Source of the DNA: Lactobacillus panisapium
GTDB lineage: Bacteria; Bacillota; Bacilli; Lactobacillales; Lactobacillaceae
Length of the DNA stretch: 64,000 bases
Assembly (NCBI RefSeq): GCF_019469265.1
Contig: NZ_CP048268.1
Span: forward strand, 1,395,501-1,459,500
Reading direction: 5' to 3'
The notes under the pieces are model-generated. The model was not told the DNA's origin, did no database searches, and saw only the letters and a list, made by a program, of their open reading frames with translations. The position numbers and the translations under genes are program-made. Below, one piece after another: positions 1 through 8,179 of this stretch (position 1 is its first letter; every line of letters starts with the position of its first letter).

Positions 1-1072
1 AACCTGTATCATTACTTGGGACAGGATCAACGAATGAGTTAATTGGAGAATTTTCTTGCAGTGCTTTAGCAAATCTAATCATCTTATCTTTATCATGGAA
101 GATAACTGCCTGAATTAAGTCTGTCCGATCATCATCCCACTTTGGTGATACTTGAGCACCCATTCTGGCCAATAAGGCAGAAGAATAAATTGCCCCTTTA
201 ATCGCATTACCAGTGACACTTGGTGAAATAAACAAGCCCTCAAAATAATCAAGGTTGTTGTTAAGACTGGCACCTTCTTCTCTACCAATTCCTCCAGCCG
301 TGAGTCTGGCGGCAGTATTTTCAATTAATTCATGTTTACCAACAACATAACCACCAACTTTGGCCAATCCACCGCCAGCATTTTTAATTAATGACCCAGC
401 CATTAAGTCGGCCCCAAACTCAGTCGGTTCATGCTTTTCGGAAAATTCTCCATAGCAATTATCAACAAAGACAATACTATTAGGACTAACTTCACGAATC
501 ATCGCAATCATCGGCTTGATTTTTTCAACCGTAAAGCTTTGACGTGTGTCATAGCCACGAGAGCGCTGAATGACAACCATCTTAGGTTGGTGCTCAGATA
601 ACAACTTGCGAGCTGCTGCAAAATCAACGTCTCCGTCTTTTAAAGGAACATGGGAAAACTTAACGCCATATGACTTTAAGCTTCCTCGGCCGTCGCCCGC
701 AATTCCGATTACTTGTTGCAGTGTATCATATGGCATACCAGTAATATAAGTTAGTTCGTCTCCTGGCAGCAAATTGCCAGCCATCGCTGTTGCTAAGGTA
801 TGAGTACCAGAGACAAATTGTGAGCGAACTAAGGCATCTTCAGTATGAAAAATTTGCGCGTAAATGCGATCAAGCTTATCGCGACCACTATCATCCGATC
901 CATAACCAGTACTTCCGATTAAGTCAGCTTCAGCAACTGCTTCATCCTTAAAGGCTTGTAAGACCTTATTTTGGTTAAAAAGGATATTATCATCAATTTT
1001 ACTTAATTGCGGTGCAATCTGTTGATCAATTTCGTTAACAATTTGTTGTAATTCTTGCGGCCAATTATTCAT
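1..1072 (-). CDS. Methionine gamma-lyase / aluminium resistance family PLP enzyme, C-terminus cut by window edge
   Basis: The first 357 residues can be read and the reading frame is still open at base 1, so the C-terminus lies outside; the family is usually a little over 400 residues. The fold-type-I PLP enzyme core is visible: SGTHTLATAM near residue 90, FVDNCYGEF near 200, and DLMAGSLIKNAGGGLAKVG near 225, whose lysine is the expected PLP anchor. The protein matches the YnbB/aluminium resistance group, related to cystathionine/methionine gamma-lyases. A role in sulfur amino acid breakdown is inferred from family; the physiological substrate is unsettled. The ATG overlaps the last 8 bases of upstream miaA, so the two are probably co-transcribed. 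Confidence 0.85.
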   Translation of the reverse strand, partial: MNNWPQELQQIVNEIDQQIAPQLSKIDDNILFNQNKVLQAFKDEAVAEADLIGSTGYGSDDSGRDKLDRIYAQIFHTEDALVRSQFVSGTHTLATAMAGNLLPGDELTYITGMPYDTLQQVIGIAGDGRGSLKSYGVKFSHVPLKDGDVDFAAARKLLSEHQPKMVVIQRSRGYDTRQSFTVEKIKPMIAMIREVSPNSIVFVDNCYGEFSEKHEPTEFGADLMAGSLIKNAGGGLAKVGGYVVGKHELIENTAARLTAGGIGREEGASLNNNLDYFEGLFISPSVTGNAIKGAIYSSALLARMGAQVSPKWDDDRTDLIQAVIFHDKDKMIRFAKALQENSPINSFVDPVPSNDTG

Positions 1073-1985
1073 TCAACCATTCCTTCACTTTCTGTTCTAT
1101 CTTTATCTGACATTCTGGGTCGTCTAACGGGTCAAACCAGACAACGGGCAATTGATTTCTAAAGTATGTTAGCTGTCTTTTGGCATAGCGCCGAGATGCA
1201 GCTTTAACTTTTGCGATACAATCCTCTAATGTGCTTTCACCAGTAAAATACGGAAAAAATTCTTTATAGCCAATCGCTTGCAAAATCTGGTACTCTTTTT
1301 CCCGATTTTGATAAACAAATTCTGCTTCGCCTAACAGTCCCTCTTGCATCATCTGATCTACCCGAAGATTAATTCTGCGATAAATTTCCTGTCTGTTTGC
1401 ATTAAGACCAATAATTAAATAATCATACCGTGGCATTATTTTTTCCTGTTGTTCAGAAAACTTTTGTCCGGTTCGGTCAATAACGGTCAACGCCCGTAGT
1501 ACACGTCGGGTATTATTAAGTGGGATTTTCTCGGCCGCTGCTTGATCTCGCTGGTTTAATTCCTGCCATAATTTTTCCGCTCCATTTAAAGCTAAGAATT
1601 GTTGCCACTTTTCATCAATTGCCTGCTGCTGTTCCTTTTTCTCACCTAATTGCATCTGGTTTAACAGTGCATTGACATAAAAGCCAGTTCCACCTACGAG
1701 CATTGGTAACTCTTTTTTGGTCGCAATTGTATTGACCGCCGTTTCGGCTTGTTTAACAAAATCAACAACGGAGTATGGCTCAAAGACCGAGCGCGTGTCG
1801 ACTAAGTAATGATGGACTGCTTTTTGCTCTTCAGGTGTTGCTTTGGCTGTCCCAATTGCCACTTCACGATAAACCTGCATCGAATCGCCCGACACAATAG
1901 CCGCATTAAGCTTTTGTGCCAAAGAAATCGCCAAACTGGTTTTACCAATCGCTGTTGGTCCTACGATTGCTATGATTTTCTGCAT
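1065..1985 (-). CDS. miaA: tRNA dimethylallyltransferase MiaA
   Basis: MiaA transfers a dimethylallyl group to N6 of A37 in tRNAs that read UNN codons. The 306 residues match the usual length. The P-loop GPTAIGKT is at residues 9-16, DSMQVY at 34-39 contains the catalytic Asp region, GGTGFYVNAL lies near 98, and RRVLRAL marks the tRNA-binding core. The C-terminal part with RRYAKRQLTYFRNQ is typical. It precedes and overlaps the PLP enzyme gene by 8 bases. A hairpin terminator lies just upstream (2028-2057), so miaA should start from its own promoter in the short AT-rich gap. Confidence 0.97.
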   Translation of the reverse strand: MQKIIAIVGPTAIGKTSLAISLAQKLNAAIVSGDSMQVYREVAIGTAKATPEEQKAVHHYLVDTRSVFEPYSVVDFVKQAETAVNTIATKKELPMLVGGTGFYVNALLNQMQLGEKKEQQQAIDEKWQQFLALNGAEKLWQELNQRDQAAAEKIPLNNTRRVLRALTVIDRTGQKFSEQQEKIMPRYDYLIIGLNANRQEIYRRINLRVDQMMQEGLLGEAEFVYQNREKEYQILQAIGYKEFFPYFTGESTLEDCIAKVKAASRRYAKRQLTYFRNQLPVVWFDPLDDPECQIKIEQKVKEWLNE

Positions 1986-2027
1986 TTTTCGCTTCCCTTT
2001 TGTACTTTTTTAATTATATATTAAAAA

Positions 2028-2057
2028 AACACGTTTGAAAAAAATGACAAACATGTT
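2028..2057 (-). terminator. Intrinsic terminator after the rhodanese-like gene
   Basis: On the minus strand AACATGTTTG pairs with CAAACGTGTT through 10 base pairs (one G-U) around a T-rich 10-base loop, followed by a run of T. It lies directly after the rhodanese-like gene and separates that operon from miaA. Confidence 0.75.
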
Positions 2058-2063
2058 CCTTAA

Positions 2064-2468
2064 TTAATATTTAGATGATTTCGTCCGTCCATTCCACTCA
2101 TCAAAGCCATTTTTAAGCCATTTAATTGAAGAGAAGTGCTTTTTTTGTAAAAATCTTGCTGCACGAAGAGTTACAGATAACGAATCTGAATAAAGGTAAA
2201 CCGGAAGATCTGCTCTTAATTCAGTATATTGGTACTTCAACATGGTATAAGGCAAATTCCGTGCCCCATCAATGTGCTTTCTTTTGAAGGGAGCTTTTTC
2301 CCGTAAATCAACAATCTGAGCCTTTCTCATGCCCTGATTGAACTCATCATTAGTCAAATCACCGTTACCTAAGCGCTTAGTTTGAATTTTATTCCATAGC
2401 CAAACCAGAACAAAGGCAAGGATGATAACAACCAATACCACGTCTACAATAATTAAAAAAGTTGACAT
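2064..2468 (-). CDS. Membrane-anchored rhodanese-like domain protein lacking the catalytic cysteine
   Basis: The protein has 134 residues: one N-terminal membrane segment (about residues 4-25) and a cytoplasmic rhodanese-homology domain (about 45-130), with VDLREKAPFKRKHIDGARNL typical of the fold. It resembles the YqhL-type proteins of Firmicutes. In the active-site loop, YLYSDSLSVTLRAA (91-104), the position expected to hold the sulfur-carrying cysteine is Ser94, and the protein contains no cysteine. Sulfur transfer by the usual mechanism therefore looks impossible; a binding or scaffold role is inferred. It is the last gene of the run 5-FTHF cyclo-ligase, rhomboid, YqgQ, rhodanese and is followed by a terminator. 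Confidence 0.85.
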   Translation of the reverse strand: MSTFLIIVDVVLVVIILAFVLVWLWNKIQTKRLGNGDLTNDEFNQGMRKAQIVDLREKAPFKRKHIDGARNLPYTMLKYQYTELRADLPVYLYSDSLSVTLRAARFLQKKHFSSIKWLKNGFDEWNGRTKSSKY

Positions 2469-2517
2469 AAATTTTCTTCTCTCCTATCAAAGTTTATAAA
2501 AATAATATACTCCTAAA

Positions 2518-2736
2518 TTAGGAGTGATGCTTATTTTTCTCAAGCTTTTCTTCATATTCGTGTTCCCGGCGAAGAATTAGCTTAGCAATTAAATAGTCAT
2601 GCTGATCAATTAAATGCGCACGATTAATATTATCAAGCTCCAGCGCCATTAATTCAATATCCCAAATTCTTTTGCCAACATGGACCATAATGCCATATTT
2701 TTCAAGAAGTTGTTGAACATCGTATAAAGTTTTCAT
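2518..2736 (-). CDS. yqgQ: YqgQ family (DUF910) small protein
   Basis: A 72-residue protein beginning MKTLYDVQQLLEKYG, the start typical of the YqgQ family, whose function is not established. A longer in-frame reading exists, but the ATG at 2736 overlaps the stop codon of the rhomboid gene as ATGA, a classical translational-coupling arrangement, and gives the family's usual length. The protein is charged and helical with an EHEYEEKLEKNKH tail and no membrane segment. In Bacillus and relatives this gene also lies next to rhomboid protease and glucokinase genes; here the rhomboid is directly upstream. Confidence 0.88.
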   Translation of the reverse strand: MKTLYDVQQLLEKYGIMVHVGKRIWDIELMALELDNINRAHLIDQHDYLIAKLILRREHEYEEKLEKNKHHS

Positions 2737-3416
2737 GATAATTTGATAACCATACCCATTCTGACAGTAGCCACACAATAGACAATTAATACGGTGGCTG
2801 CCACCACTCTTTCCTTAACAGAGTAATGGTGGGTTGTCCGATCTCCGAGGATAATTGCAATTAGAAAGCCGACTGCTAAACCGCCAATATGGCCTTGAAT
2901 ATCGATATTAGGCGAAAACAAATCAAGCACAATATTAATCACAGCTAGCCAAAAAGCCTGCTTACCTAAATAAGAAATAACTGGATTGGCACGATTCTTA
3001 ACTGCAACTGCAGTCATGGCACCAAAAAGGCCAAATAACGCAGTCGATGCACCAGCACTTAAAGAACTGTCACTACCAAGAGCCAAGCTAAGCAAATTGC
3101 CCCCAACACCAGCGGATAGATACAGAAGTAAAAAACGCCAGTGGCCCAATAATGGTTCAATATAAGTACCAATGTAATAGATCATCACCGCATTAGAAGC
3201 TAAATGCATGATCCCAATATGTAAAAACTGAGCCGTAAATAAACGCCACCATTGGTTTTGTCCCACAACAGCAAGATTATTCATTGCGCCCATTTTTACT
3301 AAAACATAGGCATTCTCTGATCCACCTTGCATCACTTCAATTAAAAAGACTACCAAAAGTGTCAGTAAAATGGCAACAGTAATATAACAGTTTTTCAAAT
3401 ATTGTCGTTGATTCAT
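2733..3416 (-). CDS. Rhomboid family intramembrane serine protease
   Basis: A 227-residue polytopic membrane protein with six or seven predicted segments. Rhomboid landmarks are present: WRLFTAQFLHIGIMHLASNAV with the HxxxN motif (His71, Asn75), the nucleophile in GASTALFG (Ser124), and the catalytic His in IQGHIGGL (His176). The residue after the serine is Thr rather than the common Gly of GxSG. Family members cleave transmembrane substrates; in Bacillus YqgP acts in membrane protein quality control. The substrate here is unknown. Its stop codon overlaps the yqgQ start, and the 5-FTHF cyclo-ligase gene is 11 bases upstream. Confidence 0.93.
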   Translation of the reverse strand: MNQRQYLKNCYITVAILLTLLVVFLIEVMQGGSENAYVLVKMGAMNNLAVVGQNQWWRLFTAQFLHIGIMHLASNAVMIYYIGTYIEPLLGHWRFLLLYLSAGVGGNLLSLALGSDSSLSAGASTALFGLFGAMTAVAVKNRANPVISYLGKQAFWLAVINIVLDLFSPNIDIQGHIGGLAVGFLIAIILGDRTTHHYSVKERVVAATVLIVYCVATVRMGMVIKLS

Positions 3417-3427
3417 CTTAACCTCAT

Positions 3428-4000
3428 TTATTTTTGCAAGATTGAATTAGGCGTAATAATAGTTTGAATCGGGATATCTGTTTGTTCAACATTCCAAGTC
3501 GCGGTTTCAAAAATCATTTGTGAGTTTGCCAAAGCAACAGTTGCTGCATTCGGATGTTTAGCTAAAAATCTGTCGTAGTATCCCCCACCAAATCCAACAC
3601 GTTGATGGGAATCGCGAGCAAAGGCCAAACCAGGAACAATGACTAAGTCAAGCTGGTTATTGACTTTTGCCTTAGGATCTTCAACTTCCTCAACACCAAA
3701 TTTTGTTTTACCAAGCTTCGTAGTGTAATTATATGAAAGAAAATCTTGTGAACGTTCAGGATTGTCATTAGCGCGGGCTAAATAGACATCCTTACCCTGA
3801 TCCCATAAATAGGCAATTAATTTAGAGGTATCGACTTCATATGATAAAGAAGAAGTTACTCCAATACTTTCCTTGCCATCTAAAATTTGTGAATTAATGA
3901 AATTCGTGAGCAAAGCTTGATCTTCAGTATCTTTTTCAGTACTATCCGCAAAACTGCTCAATCTTTCTTTTTGTTTTTGCCGTAGTTCTTTTTTATTCAT
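3428..4000 (-). CDS. 5-formyltetrahydrofolate cyclo-ligase
   Basis: This ATP-dependent enzyme converts 5-formyl-THF to 5,10-methenyl-THF in folate one-carbon metabolism. The protein has 190 residues from the ATG at 4000 (MNKKELRQKQKERL). A start five codons upstream is possible, but that ATG sits inside the T-run of the rpmG terminator and has no ribosome binding site. The C-terminal signature VGFGGGYYDRFL is clear near residue 138, preceded by LVIVPGLAFARD. It heads the small operon with rhomboid, yqgQ and the rhodanese gene, as in other Firmicutes. Confidence 0.94.
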   Translation of the reverse strand: MNKKELRQKQKERLSSFADSTEKDTEDQALLTNFINSQILDGKESIGVTSSLSYEVDTSKLIAYLWDQGKDVYLARANDNPERSQDFLSYNYTTKLGKTKFGVEEVEDPKAKVNNQLDLVIVPGLAFARDSHQRVGFGGGYYDRFLAKHPNAATVALANSQMIFETATWNVEQTDIPIQTIITPNSILQK

Positions 4001-4011
4001 GCTTATTCCAT

Positions 4012-4042
4012 ACAAAAAATAGCAGGAGCATAGGCCCTTGCT
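4012..4042 (-). terminator. Intrinsic terminator after rpmG
   Basis: On the minus strand AGCAAGGG pairs imperfectly with CTCCTGCT around a six-base loop and is followed by ATTTTTTG. It sits 13 bases after the rpmG stop codon. Confidence 0.55.
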
Positions 4043-4054
4043 ATAGTTAGTTTA

Positions 4055-4204
4055 TTACTTAGTTTCACGATGAAGAGTCGTATGTCTTTCAACTGGGCAA
4101 TACTTCTTCAAACTTAAACGTTCCGGATGCTTACGCTTGTTTTTCTTAGATAAGTAACTTCTATCTCCACATTCGGTGCATTCCAAAATGATGTTATCTG
4201 CCAT
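4055..4204 (-). CDS. rpmG: 50S ribosomal protein L33
   Basis: A 49-residue protein, [17 protein letters not shown] and onward, ending LHRETK, is the L33 protein of the large ribosomal subunit. A strong site AGGTGGTGAAAGAA precedes the ATG. Of the two CxxC pairs of zinc-binding L33 forms, the first is intact (Cys9, Cys12) but the second is reduced to YCPVER (Cys36 only), so canonical four-cysteine zinc binding is not expected. It lies between pbp2b and the cyclo-ligase gene and has its own hairpin terminator. Confidence 0.95.
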   Translation of the reverse strand: MADNIILECTECGDRSYLSKKNKRKHPERLSLKKYCPVERHTTLHRETK

Positions 4205-4288
4205 TTCTTTCACCACCTAAATTCTTTATTCTGACTGTATAAGTTTAGCATTTCTCTGGACTTTTTACCAGCGATAATTACCAAATTT

Positions 4289-6388
4289 CTATTTTTTATG
4301 TAGTTTAAAGTAATCTTGAACCATTGCCTTAGTCATTTGCAGCGTATAAGACCCTTCTAATTCTGGGTCTAAACCTGGAAAGACAACAGCCGTAGCAATT
4401 TCCGCATTGTTAGAAGGTGCATACCCGACAAAGGTGGCATTAACCAATTCCGGCGGATTTTTCTGGTTAGGGTGATCAGGATCATAGTAAAAGGTTTGCG
4501 CCGTACCAGATTTACCTGAAATCGATGGTTTGACATCCTTTAGTTTGTGGGCCGTTCCCCAAGAATTGGTTCCATGAACTACCCGCCAAAAACCTTGCCG
4601 CACAACATCCAATTCACTTGGGGTCCAAGGAATTTTCAGCTGGACATTAGGCTTTTTATTATAGTCAATGTAAACCTTTTTGCCATTACTTGCTGTTCGA
4701 CCAATTGACTGCACAACATATGGCTGCATCCTATAGCCACCGTTGGCAATAGTTGAAACATATTGCACCATTTGAATTGGCGTGTAGGCGTCATAGTTAC
4801 CGTATGACAGGTCAAGAACAGAACCAGAAAGAATATTTCCGTGTTCATCAAAAGACTTACCCTGAATACCTGATATTTCACCCGGCAAGTCAACGCCGGT
4901 TTTTTGACCCAACCCAAACATGTTAAAGTTATGCCGCAAAGTATCAAATGCGGTCGAAGGCATATGAATGTATTGTTTAGGAATGTATTTTGCATGTACC
5001 CAGTTCATCGCCAAGTGCATCATGTAAATGTTACTGGAAACTTCCAAAGCGGTCGAAGCATCAAGAGCACCAAAGGTTCCAACCGGATAAACTGATTTTT
5101 TAATCGGTGTTCCTGGAAGATAAACTGGCGTATCCGGTAAGACATTATTAGTTGGCGTGATTACGTTATTGATTAAACCGCCACTAACCATTGCTCCCTT
5201 AACAGCAGACCCCATAACAAATGCTTGGTTAATTACACCGAGAGCATTGTTAGTTGTTTTATTCTTCTTCGGATCACGACTAATGCCGGCTACAGCTAAT
5301 AATGCACCTGTTTTAGGATTCATTGCAACCGCATAAGCACCATTAGAATAGCGAGCCGCACCAGAAGCAATTGCTGAAGAATATATTTGTTGTAAAGAGT
5401 TCTGCACTTCTTTTTGATATTTGGCATCTAAGGTCAAAACTAAGCTTGCTCCAGCCTGACCAGAGTAAACTGACTTAGTTTGTTCAATGTTGCCTGAACT
5501 CTTAGTCCAAATTTTGCTAGTGGATTTAGTTCCCTTTAATAAAGGCTCATATTCTTGTTCTAAGTAGGAAGTACCCACGCGATCATTACGAGAATAACCG
5601 TTAGTTAAATAATATTGTAAATTATCACTTGGCAAGCCGGCCTTTTCTGTTGATACAGATCCGATAATACTCTGAATTGAAGACCCGTTAGGATATGATC
5701 TCTGCCAATCTGTTCCAATTCCAACACCGGGTAAATCGGATAAGTGCTCCCCAACTTCAGCTATTTCTTTATCAGTCAAATCGCTGTTTTTTAAATAAAT
5801 TGTCGATAAAGTATAGGCACCCGAGATTTTGTTATAAATCAGAGCCGCCGTTTTTTCCCGATCGGTTAATTTAATGTGTTCAGCCCGCACTTGGTCATGA
5901 ATTCGATTATTGATTAGTTCATCATCTTCTGTTGCCCTGATTGACTTGGGCACTTTAGCGGTTTCTTTTGTACTATTTTTCTTATCACCCAAGTAATAAT
6001 CAATCACTTGTTGTTCAGTTGGTTTTTCGTTCTTGATGCGAATATACTGGCTAAGCTTATTTGAAATAGAATAAATATCATCAGCAGTTGTAGAAACACT
6101 TTTAGTATAAGTAATAGCATTTTTGGCTTTATTACCAACCAAAATACGGCCCTTGCTGTCATACATCACTCCCCGAGGTACTTGGCTGGAAACGACGGCG
6201 GAATTTGATTTTTGTACTTCGGCTTTAAACCGCGACCCATAGCCAATTTGCAGATAAGCCAGCTGCCCAATTAAAGTCGCAAAAAGCACAAAAATAATCG
6301 CCAAAATGATTTTCATTCTGATTGGCGTTGAAGGTTGATTTTTTGTACTATTAGATTTAGTTTTTCGATTATTCTTAAAAAATTTCAC
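4289..6388 (-). CDS. Class B penicillin-binding protein 2B-type transpeptidase
   Basis: About 700 residues. A short cytoplasmic Lys/Asn-rich start is followed by one membrane segment (about 27-48), the dimerisation domain, and a C-terminal D,D-transpeptidase. The active-site serine is in GSAVKG (about residue 394), the second motif is SSN (SSNIYM), and the third is KSGTAQ (about 626). The length and motifs match PBP2b/PbpA of the elongation machinery, which cross-links peptidoglycan. The longest frame begins with TTG only two bases after GAGG; the GTG nine bases on (6388) has better spacing and was chosen, but either is possible. A promoter lies at 6441-6469. Confidence 0.93.
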   Translation of the reverse strand: MKFFKNNRKTKSNSTKNQPSTPIRMKIILAIIFVLFATLIGQLAYLQIGYGSRFKAEVQKSNSAVVSSQVPRGVMYDSKGRILVGNKAKNAITYTKSVSTTADDIYSISNKLSQYIRIKNEKPTEQQVIDYYLGDKKNSTKETAKVPKSIRATEDDELINNRIHDQVRAEHIKLTDREKTAALIYNKISGAYTLSTIYLKNSDLTDKEIAEVGEHLSDLPGVGIGTDWQRSYPNGSSIQSIIGSVSTEKAGLPSDNLQYYLTNGYSRNDRVGTSYLEQEYEPLLKGTKSTSKIWTKSSGNIEQTKSVYSGQAGASLVLTLDAKYQKEVQNSLQQIYSSAIASGAARYSNGAYAVAMNPKTGALLAVAGISRDPKKNKTTNNALGVINQAFVMGSAVKGAMVSGGLINNVITPTNNVLPDTPVYLPGTPIKKSVYPVGTFGALDASTALEVSSNIYMMHLAMNWVHAKYIPKQYIHMPSTAFDTLRHNFNMFGLGQKTGVDLPGEISGIQGKSFDEHGNILSGSVLDLSYGNYDAYTPIQMVQYVSTIANGGYRMQPYVVQSIGRTASNGKKVYIDYNKKPNVQLKIPWTPSELDVVRQGFWRVVHGTNSWGTAHKLKDVKPSISGKSGTAQTFYYDPDHPNQKNPPELVNATFVGYAPSNNAEIATAVVFPGLDPELEGSYTLQMTKAMVQDYFKLHKK

Positions 6389-6440
6389 GTAACTCAAACC
6401 TCACTAAACTAGTGGTTATTTTACCAAAAACTAGGGTGCA

Positions 6441-6469
6441 ATTCTATTAGTTGGACATTGCTTTGACAA
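6441..6469 (-). promoter_or_regulatory. Sigma-A promoter for pbp2b
   Basis: On the minus strand TTGTCA is separated by 17 bases from TAGAAT, about 50 bases before the gene start. Confidence 0.6.
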
Positions 6470-6642
6470 AATTTTACCAGATTTTAGTTAATCCGCATAA
6501 TTGCGCTGTTTTAATTATCATCATTCTCTGTCAGGATAGAAGAACTTGAAAGCCTTTTGCTAAAATATCTTCTGTATTTATTTCTTTTGTAATAAAATAA
6601 ATAATATAAAGACTTAGATTAAAATGGAAAGAAGAAACAAAA

Positions 6643-7557
6643 ATGACACTTGAATACCAAATTGGTGTTGATGCTGGTGGTACTCATACTACCGCAATCG
6701 CCTATGATATGAGCGGTCAAGAAATTGAACGCAGTGAAGCTGGCCCCGGACAAGTTAATACAGATTACGACAATGCAATTAGTAATATTACCGGAGCTAT
6801 TAACCAACTAATTGACCAAATTGACGGTGATTGCCAACGGATTTTATGTGGTATGGCTGGACTTTCAGTAATCGGGCATGCACCTGAAGTAGCTGCAGAA
6901 ATTTCTGCCAAGGTTAACAATTTGCCTACTAGAGCTGTAACAGATTCACTACTTGCCCTGTATAGCGGGCTTGAAGGTGAAGATGGTGGACTAGTAATTG
7001 CTGGTACTGGTTCAGTCTTTAATGGCCTGCAAAAAGGGCGAATCATTACCACTGGTGGTTATGGCTCAATTTTAGGTGATGAAGGTTCTGGTTATGCAAT
7101 TGCCTTAACTGCCTTAAAAGCCGCACTTTTAAGCTGGGACAAACGCGAAGAAAATGCCTTAATTCCAATGTTTAATGACCTATTTAAGACTGATAATATT
7201 GTTGATGGGACCGCTAAATTTTACCAAATGTCCAACCCAGAAGTTGCCTCAATGGCCGTTAGCGTGGCAAAGCTTGCCGATAATGGTGATCAAGATGCTA
7301 TTGCTGTAATTAAAGAGCAAGCTGAATTGCTTGCCCGCGATATTATTATCGGAATGGATCGCTATGAGGAGCCTAAGCCAATGCGGATTGCTCTGACCGG
7401 ATCAGTTCTAGCTAATAATGCAATGCTACGCAACTTTTTAGAAGAAAAGGTTAAGGAGCATTACCCTAATGCGGAATTCTCTATTTCAAACGGCGAAAAT
7501 GCTCGCGGCGTTATTTACGATAAAAGTAAGGATTACCGCTACTTTACAAGTCGGTAA
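6643..7557 (+). CDS. BadF/BadG/BcrA/BcrD-type ATPase, probable N-acetylglucosamine kinase
   Basis: The 304-residue protein has an actin-fold sugar-kinase N-terminus, GVDAGGTHTTA at about 8-18, with the phosphate-binding loop, and a second nucleotide motif VIAGTGSVFNG near 117. GGYGSILGDEGSGYAI is the signature of the BadF/N-acetylglucosamine kinase group. Phosphorylation of an amino sugar, possibly from recycled wall material, is inferred from family. It stands alone on the plus strand between pbp2b and greA and ends at a strong hairpin. I found no convincing sigma-A promoter in the 245-base gap upstream. Confidence 0.85.
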   Translation: MTLEYQIGVDAGGTHTTAIAYDMSGQEIERSEAGPGQVNTDYDNAISNITGAINQLIDQIDGDCQRILCGMAGLSVIGHAPEVAAEISAKVNNLPTRAVTDSLLALYSGLEGEDGGLVIAGTGSVFNGLQKGRIITTGGYGSILGDEGSGYAIALTALKAALLSWDKREENALIPMFNDLFKTDNIVDGTAKFYQMSNPEVASMAVSVAKLADNGDQDAIAVIKEQAELLARDIIIGMDRYEEPKPMRIALTGSVLANNAMLRNFLEEKVKEHYPNAEFSISNGENARGVIYDKSKDYRYFTSR

Positions 7558-7576
7558 TATTTACTAAAAAATACTA

Positions 7577-7613
7577 AAAAACAGATTACTGGTTGCAGTA
7601 ATCTGTTTTTTTT
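7577..7613. terminator. Bidirectional terminator between the sugar kinase and greA
   Basis: ACAGATTACT and AGTAATCTGT form a perfect 10-bp stem with loop GGTTGC. It has T-runs on the 3' side in both directions, so it can end the plus-strand kinase gene and the minus-strand greA transcript. Confidence 0.9.
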
Positions 7614-7625
7614 AATTAAAGAGTT

Positions 7626-8102
7626 TTATTCTTCAACCTTGTTGATAACAACGTCAAACTTACCACCTGGGGTGGCAATAGTGACTGTTTCGCCTTTTTT
7701 CTTGCCTAAAATTGCTTGTGCAATTGGTGAATCGTTAGAAATCTTTCCACTTAATGGATCAGATTCATCACTTCCGACAATGGTGTATGTTTCTGGTTCG
7801 TCTTCACCAACCTCAGTATAAGTAACAGTCTTACCAACTGCTACTTCATCGGGGTCACTTGAATTAGCATCTACCACATGAGCATACTTTAACATTTCTT
7901 CAACAACGTTAATCCGATCTTCAAGATGACTTTGCTCATCCTTAGCAGCATCATATTCTGAGTTTTCAGATAAGTCACCGTAAGAACGCGCAACCTTAAT
8001 TCGCTCAATTACTTCAGGACGTTTAACAACTTTTAAATTTTTTAATTCTGCCTCAAGTTTTTCTTTTCCTTCGGCAGTCATTGGATATGATTTCTCAGGC
8101 AT
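7626..8102 (-). CDS. greA: Transcription elongation factor GreA
   Basis: GreA rescues backtracked RNA polymerase by stimulating transcript cleavage through the secondary channel. The 158 residues show the N-terminal antiparallel coiled coil (about 8-75, with the acidic tip region [17 protein letters not shown] containing the functional Asp/Glu pair) and the C-terminal FKBP-like domain ending [13 protein letters not shown]. It has its own promoter at 8148-8176 and a terminator downstream, so it is monocistronic, although pheT ends just upstream. Confidence 0.98.
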   Translation of the reverse strand: MPEKSYPMTAEGKEKLEAELKNLKVVKRPEVIERIKVARSYGDLSENSEYDAAKDEQSHLEDRINVVEEMLKYAHVVDANSSDPDEVAVGKTVTYTEVGEDEPETYTIVGSDESDPLSGKISNDSPIAQAILGKKKGETVTIATPGGKFDVVINKVEE

Positions 8103-8147
8103 AAAATTTCCTACTCCTTAAAGTTAAAATTCTTTTTGCACTGGTCT

Positions 8148-8176
8148 ATAATATTGATTTCTGTGCTTAAAGTCAA
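8148..8176 (-). promoter_or_regulatory. Sigma-A promoter for greA
   Basis: On the minus strand TTGACT is separated by 17 bases from TATTAT. It falls in the 77-base gap between pheT and greA and leaves a leader of about 40 bases. Confidence 0.75.
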
Positions 8177-8179
8177 CCT

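Noticed and set aside
4636..4995. 119-codon open frame inside the PBP2b gene
   Set aside because: Alternative-frame shadow of the transpeptidase domain; Cys/Leu-rich translation with no family resemblance.
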